DNA of 64,000 nucleotides from Cryomorphaceae bacterium (GTDB taxonomy: Bacteria > Bacteroidota > Bacteroidia > Flavobacteriales_D > Sanyastnellaceae), in NCBI GenBank assembly GCA_016124575.1, contig WGNM01000033.1:1-64000 (forward strand), in the 5' to 3' direction. The translations under genes were made by a program, and so were the position numbers. The notes beneath the pieces were generated by a model. It worked only from the letters and a program-made list of their open reading frames with translations, had not been told where the DNA came from and did no database searches. Shown piece by piece: positions 63,046-64,000 of this stretch (its first letter is position 1; each line of letters starts with the position of its first letter).

Positions 63046-63076
63046 TTTGGATAATAGATATTTACTTGTACATTTG
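63046..63076 (+). promoter_or_regulatory. Bacteroidota-type promoter of the str operon (rpsL)
   Basis: TTTG (63046-63049), a 19-base spacer, TACATTTG (63069-63076): an exact fit to TTTG-N19-TAnnTTTG. The long untranslated leader to 63138 is 60 bases. Confidence 0.8.
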
Positions 63077-63137
63077 CAGCCCCAAAAAATTTGGGAAAAG
63101 AACATTTTGTCGATAACATTTAGAGAAGACTCGCACT

Positions 63138-63518
63138 ATGCCGACGATTCAACAGTTGATCCGAAAAGGACGTATAAGCAAGGTTAAGAGCAGCAAATCA
63201 GCGGCTCTGGATTCTTGTCCGCAAAGACGTGGAGTGTGTGTACGTGTTTACACCACAACCCCAAAGAAGCCTAACTCAGCAATGCGTAAAGTTGCTCGTG
63301 TCCGTTTAACAAATGGAAATGAAGTGAACGCATACATTGGGGGAGAAGGGCACAACCTTCAGGAGCACAGCATTGTGTTGGTTCGTGGAGGAAGGGTGAA
63401 AGATCTACCTGGAGTACGTTACCACATTGTACGTGGAGCACTTGACACCGCAGGTGTTGAGGGACGTAACCAACGTCGTTCTAAATACGGTACTAAGCGA
63501 CCTAAGCAGAAGAAATAA
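63138..63518 (+). CDS. rpsL: Ribosomal protein S12
   Basis: 126 residues, complete. [19 protein letters not shown] has the lysine linked to streptomycin sensitivity, and the C terminus ([18 protein letters not shown]) is normal. First gene of the str operon, 18 bases before rpsG. Confidence 0.98.
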   Translation: MPTIQQLIRKGRISKVKSSKSAALDSCPQRRGVCVRVYTTTPKKPNSAMRKVARVRLTNGNEVNAYIGGEGHNLQEHSIVLVRGGRVKDLPGVRYHIVRGALDTAGVEGRNQRRSKYGTKRPKQKK

Positions 63519-63536
63519 TATTTCCAAAATCGCGCC

Positions 63537-64000
63537 ATGAGAAGGAAAACAGCGAAAAGGCTACCAGTCTTACCAGATCCACGCTTCAACAGCGAGTTGG
63601 TGAGCAAGTTTGTAAACAATTTGATGCTCGAAGGAAAGAAGAGCACGGCTTTGGCAATTTTTTATGATGCCATCGACCGAATCAGTCAGAAGTCTGGGGA
63701 AGACGGTTTGGAGATCTGGAAAAGAGCTCTTAGCAATGTAACTCCAGCTGTAGAGGTACGCAGCCGTCGTGTTGGTGGTGCTACTTTTCAAATTCCACAA
63801 CAGATTCGTGATAGCCGCAAGCTTTCAATGGCAATGAAATGGATGATCGGATACGCACGCAAGCGCAACGAGAAGTCTATGTCTGAGCGTTTGGCCTACG
63901 AAATCATGGCAGCAGCGAAAGAGGAAGGAGCTACTTTCAAGAAGAAAGAAGATACACACCGCATGGCTGAGGCGAACAAAGCATTTTCACACTTCCGTTT
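63537..64000 (+). CDS. rpsG: Ribosomal protein S7 (partial, runs off the window)
   Basis: Begins ATG 63537 with MRRKTAKRLPVLPDPRF and reads without a stop to the end of the window (154 codons), almost the full length of S7. EVRSRRVGGATFQIP and MAEANKAFSHFRF are standard. Binds the 3' domain of 16S rRNA and is the usual feedback regulator of this operon. Confidence 0.97.
   Translation, partial: MRRKTAKRLPVLPDPRFNSELVSKFVNNLMLEGKKSTALAIFYDAIDRISQKSGEDGLEIWKRALSNVTPAVEVRSRRVGGATFQIPQQIRDSRKLSMAMKWMIGYARKRNEKSMSERLAYEIMAAAKEEGATFKKKEDTHRMAEANKAFSHFR

Noticed and set aside
1-64000. CRISPR array, tRNA, rRNA or intact transposase
   Set aside because: No regularly spaced repeats of the right size, no cloverleaf and no transposase or integrase motif were seen in any frame.

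Overview
This window is chromosomal DNA from a member of the Bacteroidota, most likely a Flavobacteriales-type marine or freshwater bacterium. Signs of this are: promoters of the TTG-N19-21-TAnnTTTG type (clear before rpsL and acs); almost no Shine-Dalgarno sequences and frequent GTG or TTG starts; three secreted proteins with type IX secretion (T9SS) C-terminal sorting domains; and lineage-typical families (DUF4290 next to murA, DUF5723, DUF2490, an RprX/RprY-like pair, and MurA with Asp in place of the catalytic Cys). No rRNA, tRNA, CRISPR array or complete insertion sequence was found.

Layout. 1-3.4 kb is an accessory, repeat-rich stretch: a short Fic protein, an AAA ATPase/nuclease gene bracketed at both ends by the same palindromic element, three copies of a ~100-bp hairpin repeat, and a 56-bp tandem palindromic repeat. 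3.4-6.1 kb is a sensor kinase (split by a frameshift) with its NarL-type regulator. 6.2-8.6 kb holds a DUF155 protein and a collagen-like surface protein lying between two ~130-bp direct repeats. 8.7-12.6 kb is an ArsR-controlled operon with two thioredoxin-type arsenate reductase homologues (one a lipoprotein), a short DsbD and a DUF2490 protein, but no arsenite pump. 12.6-15.5 kb has a serine hydrolase broken by one in-frame stop, a lipoprotein and a polytopic membrane protein. 15.6-20.2 kb carries a SulP transporter overlapping a beta-carbonic anhydrase, then acs. 20.2-23.3 kb is an outer-membrane/lipoprotein pair.

23.5-36.8 kb is rich in envelope and signalling genes: an Omp28-like T9SS cargo, an RprXY-like and a LytS/LytTR two-component system, an AcpH-like protein, an MltF-like transglycosylase in a tightly overlapping cluster with a lipoprotein and an esterase, and a secreted arginine deiminase that resembles Porphyromonas gingivalis PPAD, including its paired substrate arginines. 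37-46 kb is mostly housekeeping (BI-1 protein, folE with a PTPS gene, hldD, a MerR regulator, an M23 peptidase, alaS). 46-53 kb holds a T9SS cargo and an ABC exporter-Ppx-NtrC run in which the NtrC-type regulator lacks a DNA-binding domain. 53-64 kb contains a candidate structured small RNA before a NYN-domain gene, dnaJ (with only half of its zinc-finger region) and grpE, a TlpA-like protein, murA, DUF4290, a glycosidase-like protein, a 52-residue membrane protein, a UvrD/PcrA helicase, and the start of the ribosomal str operon (rpsL, rpsG).

The most promising leads for undescribed biology are the palindrome-bracketed ATPase/nuclease cassette (1001-2526), the structured RNA (53414-53488), the ArsR operon with a lipoprotein arsenate reductase, and the PPAD-like enzyme. 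All functional statements come from reading motifs in the sequence; no database search was run.
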